Positions 27,050 through 34,945 of a stretch of DNA of 64,000 nt are shown piece after piece. The stretch spans positions 248,001-312,000 of the forward strand of contig JAFECE010000011.1 of the NCBI GenBank assembly GCA_018242295.1, read 5' to 3'. Each line of letters begins with the position of its first letter. Positions within the stretch are counted from its first letter, which is position 1. A program made the translations under genes and the position numbers. A model generated the notes under the pieces. The model saw only the letters and a program-made list of their open reading frames with translations. It ran no database searches and was not told the DNA's origin. The stretch is from Pseudomonadota bacterium (GTDB lineage: Bacteria > Pseudomonadota > Alphaproteobacteria > Rhizobiales > Hyphomicrobiaceae).

Positions 27050-27349
27050 ATGAGAAAAGTTGCGCTTGGATTTATTGCACTCAGCAGCATTCTGTTCACG
27101 ACCGCGGCATCGGCAGAGCCGATGTTCCCAGCAGCAGCTGCTGCCGCTGCATCCCAAACGATGGTGCAGAAGGCCTACTACTATCATCGCTGGCATCGCG
27201 GCTGGGGTCCACGTTGGCGCGGACCGGGCTGGGGTTACGGCTATGGCTATGGATATCGTGGCTGCTATGGCGTGCGCCATCTCTGTGCGGAACGCTGGGG
27301 TTGGGGCGGTCCTGGGTTCCGCCGCTGCATGTGGCGTCACGGCTGCTGA
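27050..27349 (+). CDS. Secreted four-cysteine mini-protein A (Gly/Tyr/Trp-rich)
   Basis: 99 aa. Signal peptide MRKVALGFIA...TTAASA with cleavage after about residue 22. The mature part has an Ala-rich spacer, the motif QTMVQ, a region rich in Trp, Arg, Gly and Tyr (residues 45-70) and a C-terminal cysteine module with Cys at 72, 79, 93 and 99. Protein B at 27660 has the same module with identical spacing (C-x6-C-x13-C-x5-C) and shared W, GGP, F, RC and GC positions, so the two are paralogues. The ribosome binding site GGAGA lies eight bases before the ATG, and a terminator follows directly. Probably two disulphides form in the periplasm (inference). Function unknown. Confidence 0.8.
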   Translation: MRKVALGFIALSSILFTTAASAEPMFPAAAAAAASQTMVQKAYYYHRWHRGWGPRWRGPGWGYGYGYGYRGCYGVRHLCAERWGWGGPGFRRCMWRHGC

Positions 27350-27374
27350 CTTGAATTCGACTTCATTTTTCGCG

Positions 27375-27407
27375 GCCGGGAGGTATCAGCCTCCCGGCTT
27401 CTTTTTT
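27375..27407 (+). terminator. Intrinsic terminator of mini-protein A gene
   Basis: A 9-bp perfect stem (27375-27383 with 27390-27398) is followed by TTCTTTTTT. Confidence 0.85.
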
Positions 27408-27659
27408 GCGCGGTGCACGTCTTCTGCAAACGCACCGGAGCCGAATGTCCGTTGACGTAACTGAGCCTCTCCGAAGGGCTTGATGACGCTTATTGCACTT
27501 CGTTGACGCGTGCGGTGCGTCATGAATCGCGGCTCAAAGGAGTTCGCTTATGAACCCTATGTTCAGCGCGAAGTTCGGAAATTCGTTTTGGTGTCGAAAC
27601 GGCAGTAGAGTCGTGATGCTTCCAAGCAATCTTCGTGCTTTCAAGCAAGGAGACGCACA

Positions 27660-27929
27660 ATGAAAAAAATAGTGTTCGGGTTGATTGCATGTGGCGTCGG
27701 CGTGGTTGCGACTTCCGCGGTTGCGGAGCCGAGTTTTACAAAGGCGCCGCCTGTTCAATCGATGATTCAACGCACGCAGCATTTTGGCTGGCCGGACCGC
27801 CCAGGCGGTCCTGGTGGCCCGCCCTATCGCGGTGTCAACAGTTGCGATGCCGTGCAGGAGATGTGTGCCAATCAATGGCAAGTCGGCGGCCCCTACTTTA
27901 ATAGGTGCTTGGCGCTGCGTGGCTGCTGA
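27660..27929 (+). CDS. Secreted four-cysteine mini-protein B
   Basis: 89 aa. Signal peptide MKKIVFGLIA...SAVA with cleavage after about residue 22. The mature part has QSMIQ (compare QTMVQ in A), a Gly/Pro-rich segment (PDRPGGPGGPPYRG) and the cysteine module with Cys at 62, 69, 83 and 89, ending FNRCLALRGC. Thirteen of the 28 module residues equal those of protein A. It has its own ribosome binding site (CAAGGAGA) and terminator, so A and B are separately transcribed tandem paralogues. No named family recognised. The 310-base region between them (27350-27659) holds only A's terminator and B's upstream region. Confidence 0.8.
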   Translation: MKKIVFGLIACGVGVVATSAVAEPSFTKAPPVQSMIQRTQHFGWPDRPGGPGGPPYRGVNSCDAVQEMCANQWQVGGPYFNRCLALRGC

Positions 27930-27947
27930 ACGAGTGGCAAGTTTTGA

Positions 27948-27985
27948 GGCCGGGAGGATATTGTCTTCCCGGCCTTTTCTTTTTT
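27948..27985 (+). terminator. Intrinsic terminator of mini-protein B gene
   Basis: An 8-bp stem (GGCCGGGA 27948-27955, TCCCGGCC 27967-27974) is followed by TTTTCTTTTTT. Its sequence resembles the terminator of mini-protein A, consistent with tandem duplication of the whole unit. Confidence 0.85.
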
Positions 27986-28143
27986 GACGTCGCTGCTCAC
28001 CGGCATGATTGCTCGGCTGATGATTTTGGACATCAGGTGCGCTAAAAGCGAGATGGGATCATTCTTGCAAGGTGATGGACTTGGGAGGCCCGCTCGCGCG
28101 TGTGCTAGTGAGTTGATCCCTGATCGTCGAAGGAGAGCGTGCG

Positions 28144-28257
28144 ATGCTTGAAGATATAAAGATGATCTTGGCAATCGGCGTGCCGATCGCGCTCGGCATC
28201 TATCTGATCTCGCTCCTCAGGAAAGAGCCGTTGAGGAAAAAGCGAAAGGCCAAATAG
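28144..28257 (+). CDS. Very small membrane protein (37 aa)
   Basis: 37 aa: a short N-terminus, one transmembrane helix (MILAIGVPIALGIYLISLL) and a strongly basic tail (RKEPLRKKRKAK), the positive-inside pattern of an N-out/C-in helix. AAGGAGAG lies nine bases before the ATG. The stop codon sits inside the loop of a bidirectional terminator hairpin. No family recognised. Confidence 0.65.
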   Translation: MLEDIKMILAIGVPIALGIYLISLLRKEPLRKKRKAK

Positions 28258-28274
28258 CCGAGGCCTTTCGCTTT
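28241..28274. terminator. Bidirectional terminator between convergent small genes
   Basis: An 11-bp stem (28241-28251 with 28262-28272) has T-rich tails in both directions (CTTTC on plus, TTTTT on minus). It serves the 37-aa gene on plus and the secreted protein gene on minus. Confidence 0.8.
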
Positions 28275-28282
28275 CTGTGCCA

Positions 28283-28729
28283 TTATTGCTTCTGCTGCGT
28301 CAGCTCATTCCACTTGTCGCCGAGCTGTTTCTTGAGATCGTCGATCTTCTTCGAGGCTTCATCCGTCTTCGCCGTGAATGCGGTGCGAGCAGCCGTGTAG
28401 TCAGCATCCGGAATTTCAAACTCCGTCATGAACGGGCATCCGCCATGGCTGAGATTGGGAGCCGCGTAGCGGACGCGCGTCGTCGCCGGTTCGGCGCCCG
28501 GGCCGACCTTCATGATGACGGCGTCCTTTTCCAGATGGCACTTATCGCCCTTCGCGAGTTTCTTCATATCGACGGTGACGAACTTGCCGCCTTCGTTGAG
28601 CAACGTGACGTCCTGCGCGCTCGGCAGGAATGCGAGTTCGACGCTCTTGTCCGCGTCAGCCGCTTGCGCCGAGAACGGTACTGCCGCAAAGGCGGCGGCG
28701 ATCAACGTATTCTTCAAATTCAATTTCAT
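28283..28729 (-). CDS. Exported hypothetical protein with helical C-terminus
   Basis: 148 aa. Signal peptide MKLNLKNTLIAAAFAAVPFSAQA with cleavage near residue 23. The central part has two Cys (CHLEKDAV and HGGCPFMTEFEI) that could form a disulphide, within a beta-rich segment (about 28-100). The last 45 residues (TAARTAFTAKTDEASKKIDDLKKQLGDKWNELTQ) form a charged amphipathic helix. GAGGA precedes the ATG. An inverted repeat at 28790-28806 lies about 60 bases upstream and may be an operator. No family recognised; periplasmic location is inferred. Confidence 0.75.
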   Translation of the reverse strand: MKLNLKNTLIAAAFAAVPFSAQAADADKSVELAFLPSAQDVTLLNEGGKFVTVDMKKLAKGDKCHLEKDAVIMKVGPGAEPATTRVRYAAPNLSHGGCPFMTEFEIPDADYTAARTAFTAKTDEASKKIDDLKKQLGDKWNELTQQKQ

Positions 28730-29054
28730 GGGAGGCTATCCTCTGGTTCAGAAGTGCAACGCGTGTTGACGTTTTGTGGCAAAGGCTTTGGTCACGCTAT
28801 GTGACCACAATGTGTAAGCTCGTTCCAAGTCCCCGAATTATTATCGGGGCCGGCGAAGTTCACCGCCAATCGTGGCTATTCTTGCCTCGGTTGCTGTCAT
28901 CCCGGTCATCTCTGGAACAGGAAATGGCCGGAATGCATTGGAATAGGCTTGAGTCGGCTTCGCCATTTATGCGGCAGATTGCGCGGTGCAACTTTTGCGG
29001 GCCGGAGGGTAGCCAGGACAGCCTGGCAAAGGCGACCCATAAGCCTATCTAAAG
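28730..29054. other. Divergent intergenic region with operator-like inverted repeat
   Basis: This 325-base region lies between two divergent hypothetical genes. The only feature I can support is GGTCAC-N5-GTGACC. A frame runs across much of it on the plus strand but lacks family or start-site support. Confidence 0.5.
28790..28806. promoter_or_regulatory. Perfect inverted repeat GGTCAC-N5-GTGACC, possible operator
   Basis: Two 6-bp arms separated by five bases, a geometry typical of homodimeric helix-turn-helix repressors such as the GntR or TetR type. It is 61 bases upstream of the start codon of the secreted protein gene ending at 28729. The regulator is unknown. Confidence 0.4.
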
Positions 29055-29360
29055 ATGGACTCTGCCTGGGAATCAGGGCCGGTTGCGTTCACTGTGGAAG
29101 AAGCCGAGGACATGATGATCCATTGGAAGCCTGTCGGAGAATACGTCGAGCCCGATTGGGTGAAGCTGGGTACGGAATTGCCGCCGACGCTTTTTTGGCG
29201 TCCCAAGCACGGAGCCATTCTAGGCTATATTCGTGATGGCGAACTCTTCGATGCGAAGTGGCTCTATGTCTGCGACAGCAACAAGGTGACGAACTTCTCC
29301 CCCATCAATCCGCCGGGCGACAACATTATCGATTTGGACGCCCATCGAGCCGGGGCCTGA
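29055..29360 (+). CDS. Hypothetical protein, 101 aa
   Basis: A soluble protein with no signal peptide or membrane helix. It is rich in Trp and Pro (MMIHWKPVGEYVEPDW, PPTLFWRPKHGAILGYIRDG, FDAKWLYVCDS) and suggests a compact beta-rich fold. It ends with an acidic stretch and an Ala/Gly tail. The ribosome binding site is weak (CTAAAGATG region). The tRNA-Gly gene follows on the other strand, 45 bases away. I do not recognise a family; the biased, protein-like composition supports coding. Confidence 0.55.
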   Translation: MDSAWESGPVAFTVEEAEDMMIHWKPVGEYVEPDWVKLGTELPPTLFWRPKHGAILGYIRDGELFDAKWLYVCDSNKVTNFSPINPPGDNIIDLDAHRAGA

Positions 29361-29405
29361 ACGCTCTCCCGCTCAACTGTGGGATTTCGGAGATTTTCAA
29401 AATAC

Positions 29406-29479
29406 TGGAGCGGGCGAAGGGAATCGAACCCTCGTATGCAGCTTGGGAAGCTGCCGTTCTACCATTGAACTACGCCCGC
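29406..29479 (-). tRNA. tRNA-Gly (anticodon CCC)
   Basis: On the minus strand a 74-base cloverleaf includes the encoded CCA end. The acceptor is GCGGGCG pairing with CGCCCGC, the D-arm starts TAGTTCAATGG, the anticodon stem is GCAGC/GCTGC around TTCCCAA (anticodon CCC), and the T-arm contains GGTTCGATTCC. It reads GGG glycine codons. Confidence 0.96.
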
Positions 29480-29677
29480 GGCCCTGCGGCCCGGGTTTTG
29501 ACACTTTATCGACGATCCAGCAAGCGCTTCGAGATCGTCCGTCTGGGAAATCGTCCGTCTGGCGGTTTCGTCATTTCGGCGTCGTCGATCGCTTTACATT
29601 GGTGATGCCGATGAAGCCGGATTTTCGGGCGATACCCGCGAACGGCTTTGCCGCTGTCCTATCTTGGAGACCTTGCG

Positions 29678-30538
29678 ATGACTGATATCACTGCCGCTGG
29701 GACCTATTCACTGGGCGACCGGACCGTGAACCGCATGGGTTACGGCGCCATGCAACTCGCGGGACCGGGCGTGTTCGGACCGCCGAAGGATCGGAACGCC
29801 GCGCTTGCCGTGCTCAGGGAAGCTGTCGCGCGGGGCGTCAATCACATCGACACCAGCGACTTTTACGGCCCGCACGTCACTAACCAGATCATTGCCGAGG
29901 CACTGCATCCGTATCCGGATAACGTCGTGATCGTGACGAAGGTCGGGGCGGTGCGCGGGGAGGACGCCTCCTGGATTCCGGCTCTCTCGCCGGCCGATAT
30001 CACCCGCGCGGTGCACGACAATCTCCGCAACCTCAAGGTCGATCAGCTCGCGGTTGTGAATCTGCGCGTCGGCGGCATTCACGGGCCGGTCGAGAGTTCG
30101 CTCGAGCCGCAGATGATGGCGTTGGCCGAGCTGCAACGCAAAGGACTGGTCCGGCAGATTGGTCTCAGCAACGTGACGTCGAACCAGCTCAAGCAGGCAC
30201 GGACTTTTGCCGATATCGTTTGCGTCCAGAACCTCTACAACATTGCGCATCGTGACGATGATGCGCTGATCGACGAAATGGAAAATCTCGGCATCGCCTA
30301 TGTGCCGTTCTTCCCGCTCGGTGGCTTTACGCCTTTGCAGTCGTCGGCGTTGTCGGAGATCGCCGCGGAACTCGGCGCAACGCCGATGCAGACGGCTCTG
30401 GCGTGGCTGCTGCGGCGCGGGCCGCACATTCTGCTGATCCCAGGTACTTCCTCGCTCGCGCATCTCAGTGAAAATTTGGCGGCGGCCGAGCTCAAATTAT
30501 CGCATGAGGTGTTTGCGCGGCTTGCCTCGATGGTGTGA
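29678..30538 (+). CDS. Aldo/keto reductase
   Basis: An NADPH-dependent oxidoreductase of the AKR superfamily. 286 aa from ATG 29678, behind TTGGAGA; an upstream start at 29648 is less likely. It has the barrel opening MGYGAMQLAGPGVFG, catalytic Asp and Tyr in HIDTSDFYGP, catalytic Lys in VIVTKVG, and the coenzyme-binding C-terminus IPGTSSLAHLSENLAA. The fourth tetrad residue, usually His, falls in LAVVNLRVGG, where Asn occupies its place. That is normal for the YdbC-like branch and may change substrate preference. Substrate unknown. Confidence 0.9.
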   Translation: MTDITAAGTYSLGDRTVNRMGYGAMQLAGPGVFGPPKDRNAALAVLREAVARGVNHIDTSDFYGPHVTNQIIAEALHPYPDNVVIVTKVGAVRGEDASWIPALSPADITRAVHDNLRNLKVDQLAVVNLRVGGIHGPVESSLEPQMMALAELQRKGLVRQIGLSNVTSNQLKQARTFADIVCVQNLYNIAHRDDDALIDEMENLGIAYVPFFPLGGFTPLQSSALSEIAAELGATPMQTALAWLLRRGPHILLIPGTSSLAHLSENLAAAELKLSHEVFARLASMV

Positions 30539-30684
30539 TGAGCGTCGGGAATACACCCTCGGGCGGAAAGGCTAGCGTCGAGCCTAAACGCAGTTCAGAC
30601 TTTCCGACGCGGCTACGGCGGAAATTTTTAGAAGCCACGTTTCAGAAGCGTGATAGAAGCTTATGCGTTGATGGGGGTGAGACG

Positions 30685-30993
30685 ATGAAGCTCATTACAG
30701 CAAATCTCTGCGTCGCGGCTGCTGTCGTGTCTTGCTGGCTGGGTGCGGCGGCTCGCGCCGACGATTTCGGGTCTCAAACCCTGCCACATGACCCGGCGCT
30801 GGCCGCGAAGATCAATCAGGATATCGATAAGGCGGCGGGCATGGGTGCCGCCAAGCCTTCCGCCGATGTGGAGCAGCGGATCAACGATCTGGAAGCGACG
30901 CGGTCGGCGGTCGACCAGCGCAAGGGCTCACCGATCAGCTTGAGCGTGAGCGGCTGGGTCGGCGAACAGGTGCAATACAACGTCAAGCAGTAG
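30685..30993 (+). CDS. Exported hypothetical protein, 102 aa
   Basis: Starts at ATG 30685 behind GGGGTGAG. Signal peptide about 1-25 (LCVAAAVVSCWLGAAARA). The mature protein has a helical stretch (DPALAAKINQDIDKAAG and SADVEQRINDLEATRSAVDQR) and a short strand-rich end (ISLSVSGWVGEQVQYNVKQ). A frame extends upstream to 30535, but the signal peptide fixes the start. No family recognised. Convergent with mscL, with an inverted repeat (31020-31048) without a T-tract between them. Confidence 0.65.
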   Translation: MKLITANLCVAAAVVSCWLGAAARADDFGSQTLPHDPALAAKINQDIDKAAGMGAAKPSADVEQRINDLEATRSAVDQRKGSPISLSVSGWVGEQVQYNVKQ

Positions 30994-31074
30994 AGAGCCC
31001 GCGCCACGGGCGAGGGAACAGCGAGCGCGCATTTTCTTGACGCTCGCTGAACGCGCATGCGTGCCGGGTCAGGG

Positions 31075-31470
31075 TCAGGGTGCGGTCGTCCGTTTTTCGA
31101 GAAGGTCGCGAATTTCCTTGAGGTAGATCTCAGATGGCGTGGGGGCGGGCGCGGTAACCGCCTTCGGCTTCTGTATGAGCGAGATCAGCTTGATGAGGAG
31201 GAAGATTGCGAACGCCGTAATGAGGAATTTGATGACGGCGTTCAGGAAGATGCCGTACTTGATCAGAACCGGCTCGGTCGGTGTCGGGATCTTGACGGCG
31301 AGGCTCGAGAAGTCGACGCCGGCCAGAAGATAGCCGATCGGCGGCATGACGATGTTGTCGACGAGCGTGGCAACGATCGGTGCGAATGCGGCACCGATGA
31401 TGACGCCGACGGCGAGGTCGATAACGTTGCCCCGCATCGCAAATTCTTTGAACTCGTTGACTATGCCCAT
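31075..31470 (-). CDS. mscL: Large-conductance mechanosensitive channel MscL
   Basis: A homopentameric inner-membrane channel that opens under high tension to release solutes during hypo-osmotic shock. 131 aa, normal size. The N-terminal amphipathic helix MGIVNEFKEFAMRGNVIDLA leads into TM1 (VGVIIGAAFAPIVATLV), followed by the periplasmic loop, TM2 (ITAFAIFLLIKLISLI) and the cytoplasmic helix bundle (EIYLKEIRDLLEK). All family landmarks are present. AAGGA lies eight bases before the ATG. Confidence 0.97.
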   Translation of the reverse strand: MGIVNEFKEFAMRGNVIDLAVGVIIGAAFAPIVATLVDNIVMPPIGYLLAGVDFSSLAVKIPTPTEPVLIKYGIFLNAVIKFLITAFAIFLLIKLISLIQKPKAVTAPAPTPSEIYLKEIRDLLEKRTTAP

Positions 31471-31757
31471 TGCGATGTCCTTCTCAGATGATATTTCCGA
31501 CCGATCTCACGCGACGCTAATTCAGGAGTTTAGTTGTCGTCATGACGAGGCGAACAATTGAAGCGGCCGTCGCGGAAAGTGGTGCAGTGTTGCAACGACT
31601 CGTACAGAACTTAAAGGATGGCACCCGGTAGGACAACGTCGCGCCACGCCGTTTTGGGTATTGGATCGTTAGACAAGGGTCGCCGCGGCTGGGCATAGTG
31701 CGGTAAGCCGAGGACCTGTTTGGGAGGTCCGACGGGCGGCGAGGGGGATCAAGCCGG

Positions 31758-32018
31758 ATGATCGAACGCAAGGAACGCAAGCCCTATTGGCGCCATACCA
31801 AGTGGCAAGTCCTGGCGAGCATCATCCCGTTCATCGCCCTCGTTATCATTTTGCCACTTTATGCCGAACAGTTGAATGCCAGCAGGTTTCTCGGCTTTCC
31901 GCTGGGGTACTTTCTCGCCGCCCACGGGTTCTTCGTGGTCGCGCTGATCACGGTTGCGAGCTACGTCAATCGCCAAAATGCCATCGATCACTGGCATGGC
32001 GCCCATGAAGACATGTGA
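31758..32018 (+). CDS. DUF4212 small subunit of a sodium/solute symporter
   Basis: 86 aa with two transmembrane helices (about 19-37 and 48-66) and a polar start MIERKERKPYWRHTKW. This is the DUF4212 (TIGR03647-type) protein that is nearly always encoded just ahead of an SSS-family symporter, as here, where the next gene begins eight bases downstream. It is thought to be an accessory subunit of that transporter. The ribosome binding site GAGGGGG is about ten bases upstream. Confidence 0.88.
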   Translation: MIERKERKPYWRHTKWQVLASIIPFIALVIILPLYAEQLNASRFLGFPLGYFLAAHGFFVVALITVASYVNRQNAIDHWHGAHEDM

Positions 32019-32026
32019 GGCGGACT

Positions 32027-33865
32027 ATGGCGTTCGGCGCTCCCCGTGCGAGGATGATAAATCCCCGCCTCGGCACGTATTTCAGCATCTTCGCGGCGCT
32101 CTACACGGCGCTCTTTCTGCTCGTCTTGATTTTCGAGCAGCTGAGCCTCGATGAGCATCTGCTGAGACTGGCGATCTTCGCTGGGCCCATTCTCATTTAC
32201 GGCGCGATCGGGCTTTCGGTCGCGACGAACGAGACGCTCTGCTTTTTTGCGGCTGGGCGCCGCGTGCCTGCCGCCTATACGGGGCTGCTGCTCGCGGCTT
32301 CGGCGCTGGGCGGAACGTTGATCGTCGCCGGAACCGGAGCGTTCTTCTTCGCCGGGTTCGATGCCCTCGTGCTACTGATCGGCACGCTCACTGGCTTCGT
32401 CTTCATGGCAATTGCGCTTGCGCCCTTCTATCGAAAGTTCGGCGCCTTCACGGTTCCAAGCTACCTCGGGCGGCGGTTCGAGAGCCGGTCCCTCAGGATT
32501 GTGACCGCCGCCGTCGCGGCCGTTCCGATGCTTTTGGTCCTCTCGGCCGAACTTCGGATGGGCGGCAACGTCGCCCAGCGGCTGACCGGCGGCAGCGCCA
32601 ATGTCCTCATCTGCCTGCTCGCGCTCACCATCGCGATTTCCACCGGCGCCGGCGGAAAGCGCTCGTTCACGTGGGCGGGTGTGGCGCAATCGATCGCACT
32701 TTTCCTCGCCTTGCTTGCCGTGGCGACGACGGTCAGCGTCATCGTCACGAGCCTGCCGATCCCGCAGCTCGCGAACGGGCCGATGGTGCGTGGGCTGGTG
32801 CGCAATGAAGTGAATGAGGGCTTGCAGCTGGTGCGCGTCTGGCCATTGGCCTTTCAGCTGCCGCCCGAAGGCTTCTCGGCGCTGACGAAGCCCTACACTC
32901 AGCCTTTCGGGGCGATCGGTCCTCTGGCCTTCATCATCGGGACGTTTGCGATTGCAACGGGCATCAGCACGGCTCCCTGGCTATTGCCGCGGGTGGCCGC
33001 GTCGCCGGGCGTTTATGAAGCGCGGAAATCTCTCGGGTGGGCGACGGTGTTCTCGGGGCTCGCGCTGCTGACGATTTCGTCGGTCGCCGTTTTCATGCGC
33101 GATTTCACACTCGATGTCGTGAGGGAGGAGAGGCTCGGTCCCTTGCCACAGTGGCTGTTCCAAGCGGCCGCCGATCATTTCGTCACCTTCGATCAAAGGG
33201 CCACGAAGCTCGGCTTCGACGGCTTGAAGTTCGACCGGGATGGCGTGCTCTTCTCGCTTCCTGTCGCGGTCGGCCTACCTTCGGCGTTCTTTTACCTTCT
33301 GCTTGCCGGAGCACTTGCGGCGGCTCTCGTCACCGCGAGCGCCACTACCGTTTCGCTGGCGACCGTGCTCGGCGAGGATGTCGTGCAAGGCATGTCGTGG
33401 GAACCGCCGTCGGCTTCAAACCGCGTGTGGGTGGTGAGGGGATTCATCGGCGTCGTCTCCATTTGTGGCGCGTCGCTCTCTATTGCGGCTCCGACCGATC
33501 CGTTGCGCCTCGTGCTCTGGGCGCTCTCGATCACGGGTGCGAGCCTGTTTCCGGTGATGCTGCTATCGATCTGGTGGAAGAGGCTGACTGTCGGCGGCGC
33601 CATCGCGGGCGTTCTATCCGGTTTCGTCGCGGCAGCCTTGGCCATTTTCATGAGCGAGATGGGCACGCTCTCGACGCCGAGCCCCATCGCCGGCATCCTC
33701 GGCCTTCCCGTTTCTCTAGGCCTCGCGCTGATGACGAGCATGATGCGGCCCGAAGCCAACCGTCACGCGCTGTCGATCGTGCGCGATATGCGGGTTCCCG
33801 GCGGAGAGATTATTTACGATCGCGAGATGCAACGATTGCAGCTCAGGAAGCATGCTCGCACATAA
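32027..33865 (+). CDS. Sodium:solute symporter, VC_2705/ActP-like
   Basis: 612 aa from ATG 32027 behind GAGGCGG; a GTG at 32015 overlapping the upstream stop is an alternative. About thirteen transmembrane helices. The family regions are seen: FFAAGRRVPAAYTGLLLAAS near helix 2, GTLTGFVFMAIALAPFYRKFG, TVPSYLGRRFESRSLR, then the central region and the C-terminal VTASATTVSLATVLGEDV and LWALSITGASLFPVMLLSIWW. This subfamily sits with a DUF4212 partner and probably carries acetate or a related monocarboxylate with Na+. The substrate is inference. Confidence 0.88.
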   Translation: MAFGAPRARMINPRLGTYFSIFAALYTALFLLVLIFEQLSLDEHLLRLAIFAGPILIYGAIGLSVATNETLCFFAAGRRVPAAYTGLLLAASALGGTLIVAGTGAFFFAGFDALVLLIGTLTGFVFMAIALAPFYRKFGAFTVPSYLGRRFESRSLRIVTAAVAAVPMLLVLSAELRMGGNVAQRLTGGSANVLICLLALTIAISTGAGGKRSFTWAGVAQSIALFLALLAVATTVSVIVTSLPIPQLANGPMVRGLVRNEVNEGLQLVRVWPLAFQLPPEGFSALTKPYTQPFGAIGPLAFIIGTFAIATGISTAPWLLPRVAASPGVYEARKSLGWATVFSGLALLTISSVAVFMRDFTLDVVREERLGPLPQWLFQAAADHFVTFDQRATKLGFDGLKFDRDGVLFSLPVAVGLPSAFFYLLLAGALAAALVTASATTVSLATVLGEDVVQGMSWEPPSASNRVWVVRGFIGVVSICGASLSIAAPTDPLRLVLWALSITGASLFPVMLLSIWWKRLTVGGAIAGVLSGFVAAALAIFMSEMGTLSTPSPIAGILGLPVSLGLALMTSMMRPEANRHALSIVRDMRVPGGEIIYDREMQRLQLRKHART

Positions 33866-33930
33866 TTGTGCCCACCGCCGTACGCCATCGTCTAGGATGG
33901 TTCGTGCATCCGGCAAGCTGAAGAGCCTTC

Positions 33931-34902
33931 ATGACAGTTCGTGACCGATTGGATCTCTATCCGCCTCTATCGCCTTATCGCGAGCATCGGCTTTCGGTTG
34001 GCGGAGGCCATACGCTGCACATCGAAGAGTGCGGCAATCCCGACGGTCAGCCCGTCATTATCCTGCACGGCGGTCCGGGCGGCGGCAGCAATCCGACCAT
34101 GCGGCGCTTTCACGACCCCGCTCGATACCGCATCGTGCTTTTCGATCAGCGCGGTTGCGGCCGCTCGACGCCGAACGCGTCGCTTGACGATAATACGACG
34201 CCCGATCTCGTCGCGGATATCGAACGCATTCGCGTCGAACTCGGCATCGAGCGTTTCCAGCTGTTCGGTGGATCCTGGGGGTCGACGCTCGCGCTTGCTT
34301 ATGCTGAGACGCATCCCGAACGCGTCTCAGCAATGATCCTGCGCGGTATCTTCCTGCTGACGCAGGCGGAACTCCGCTGGTTCTATCAAGAGGGATGCAG
34401 CTGGATTTATCCTGAAGCGTTCGCGGAATTTCAGCGGCTCATTCCGCAGGACGAGCGGAGCGATATGATCGCAGCCTATCATCGGCGTTTGACGTCTCCG
34501 GATCTCAGCGTGCGTTACGCCGCGGCCCGCGCCTGGAGCATCTGGGAAGGCACGACGCTTTCGCTTATTCCCGAGCCCGAACGCGTCGCGCGCTTCGGTG
34601 CGGATCACTATGCCCTGGCGTTTGCGCGTATCGAGAGCCACTATTTCGTCAATGCCGGCTTCTTCCGTCGCGATGGCGAGTTGCTGCTCGAGGCCGAGCG
34701 GCTGCGGGACATTCCGGGCGTCATTGTGCACGGGCGCTACGATGTGGTGACGCCGGTGAAAAATGCCGTGCTTCTCAACAATGCGTGGCCGGCTTCGGAT
34801 TTGCGCATCGTTGCCGATGCGGGCCATGCCATGACGGAGCCCGGCATCGTGCACGAACTCGTTCGCGCAACGCGGAAGTTCCAACCGGGGCGCTCAGCTT
34901 AG
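33931..34902 (+). CDS. pip: Proline iminopeptidase
   Basis: Releases N-terminal proline from peptides in the cytoplasm; peptidase family S33. 323 aa. Signature parts are HGGPGGGSNPTMRRFHDP (oxyanion region), LFDQRGCGRSTPNA, nucleophile GGSWGSTLALAYAE, then RGIFLLTQAELRWFYQEG, the acid in HGRYDVVTPV and the His of DAGHAMTEPG. These match bacterial Pip over the full length. Monocistronic, with a hypothetical gene convergent downstream. Confidence 0.94.
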   Translation: MTVRDRLDLYPPLSPYREHRLSVGGGHTLHIEECGNPDGQPVIILHGGPGGGSNPTMRRFHDPARYRIVLFDQRGCGRSTPNASLDDNTTPDLVADIERIRVELGIERFQLFGGSWGSTLALAYAETHPERVSAMILRGIFLLTQAELRWFYQEGCSWIYPEAFAEFQRLIPQDERSDMIAAYHRRLTSPDLSVRYAAARAWSIWEGTTLSLIPEPERVARFGADHYALAFARIESHYFVNAGFFRRDGELLLEAERLRDIPGVIVHGRYDVVTPVKNAVLLNNAWPASDLRIVADAGHAMTEPGIVHELVRATRKFQPGRSA

Positions 34903-34945
34903 GCATTGTCGAACATCGCCGCCTTCTGTCCCTTCGATCCGCGTC

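Noticed and set aside
27350-27659. EcfG promoter ahead of the mini-protein B gene
   Set aside because: Only GGAAA is found near a CGTT, and the spacing does not fit; the stress-promoter call was not extended to this gene.
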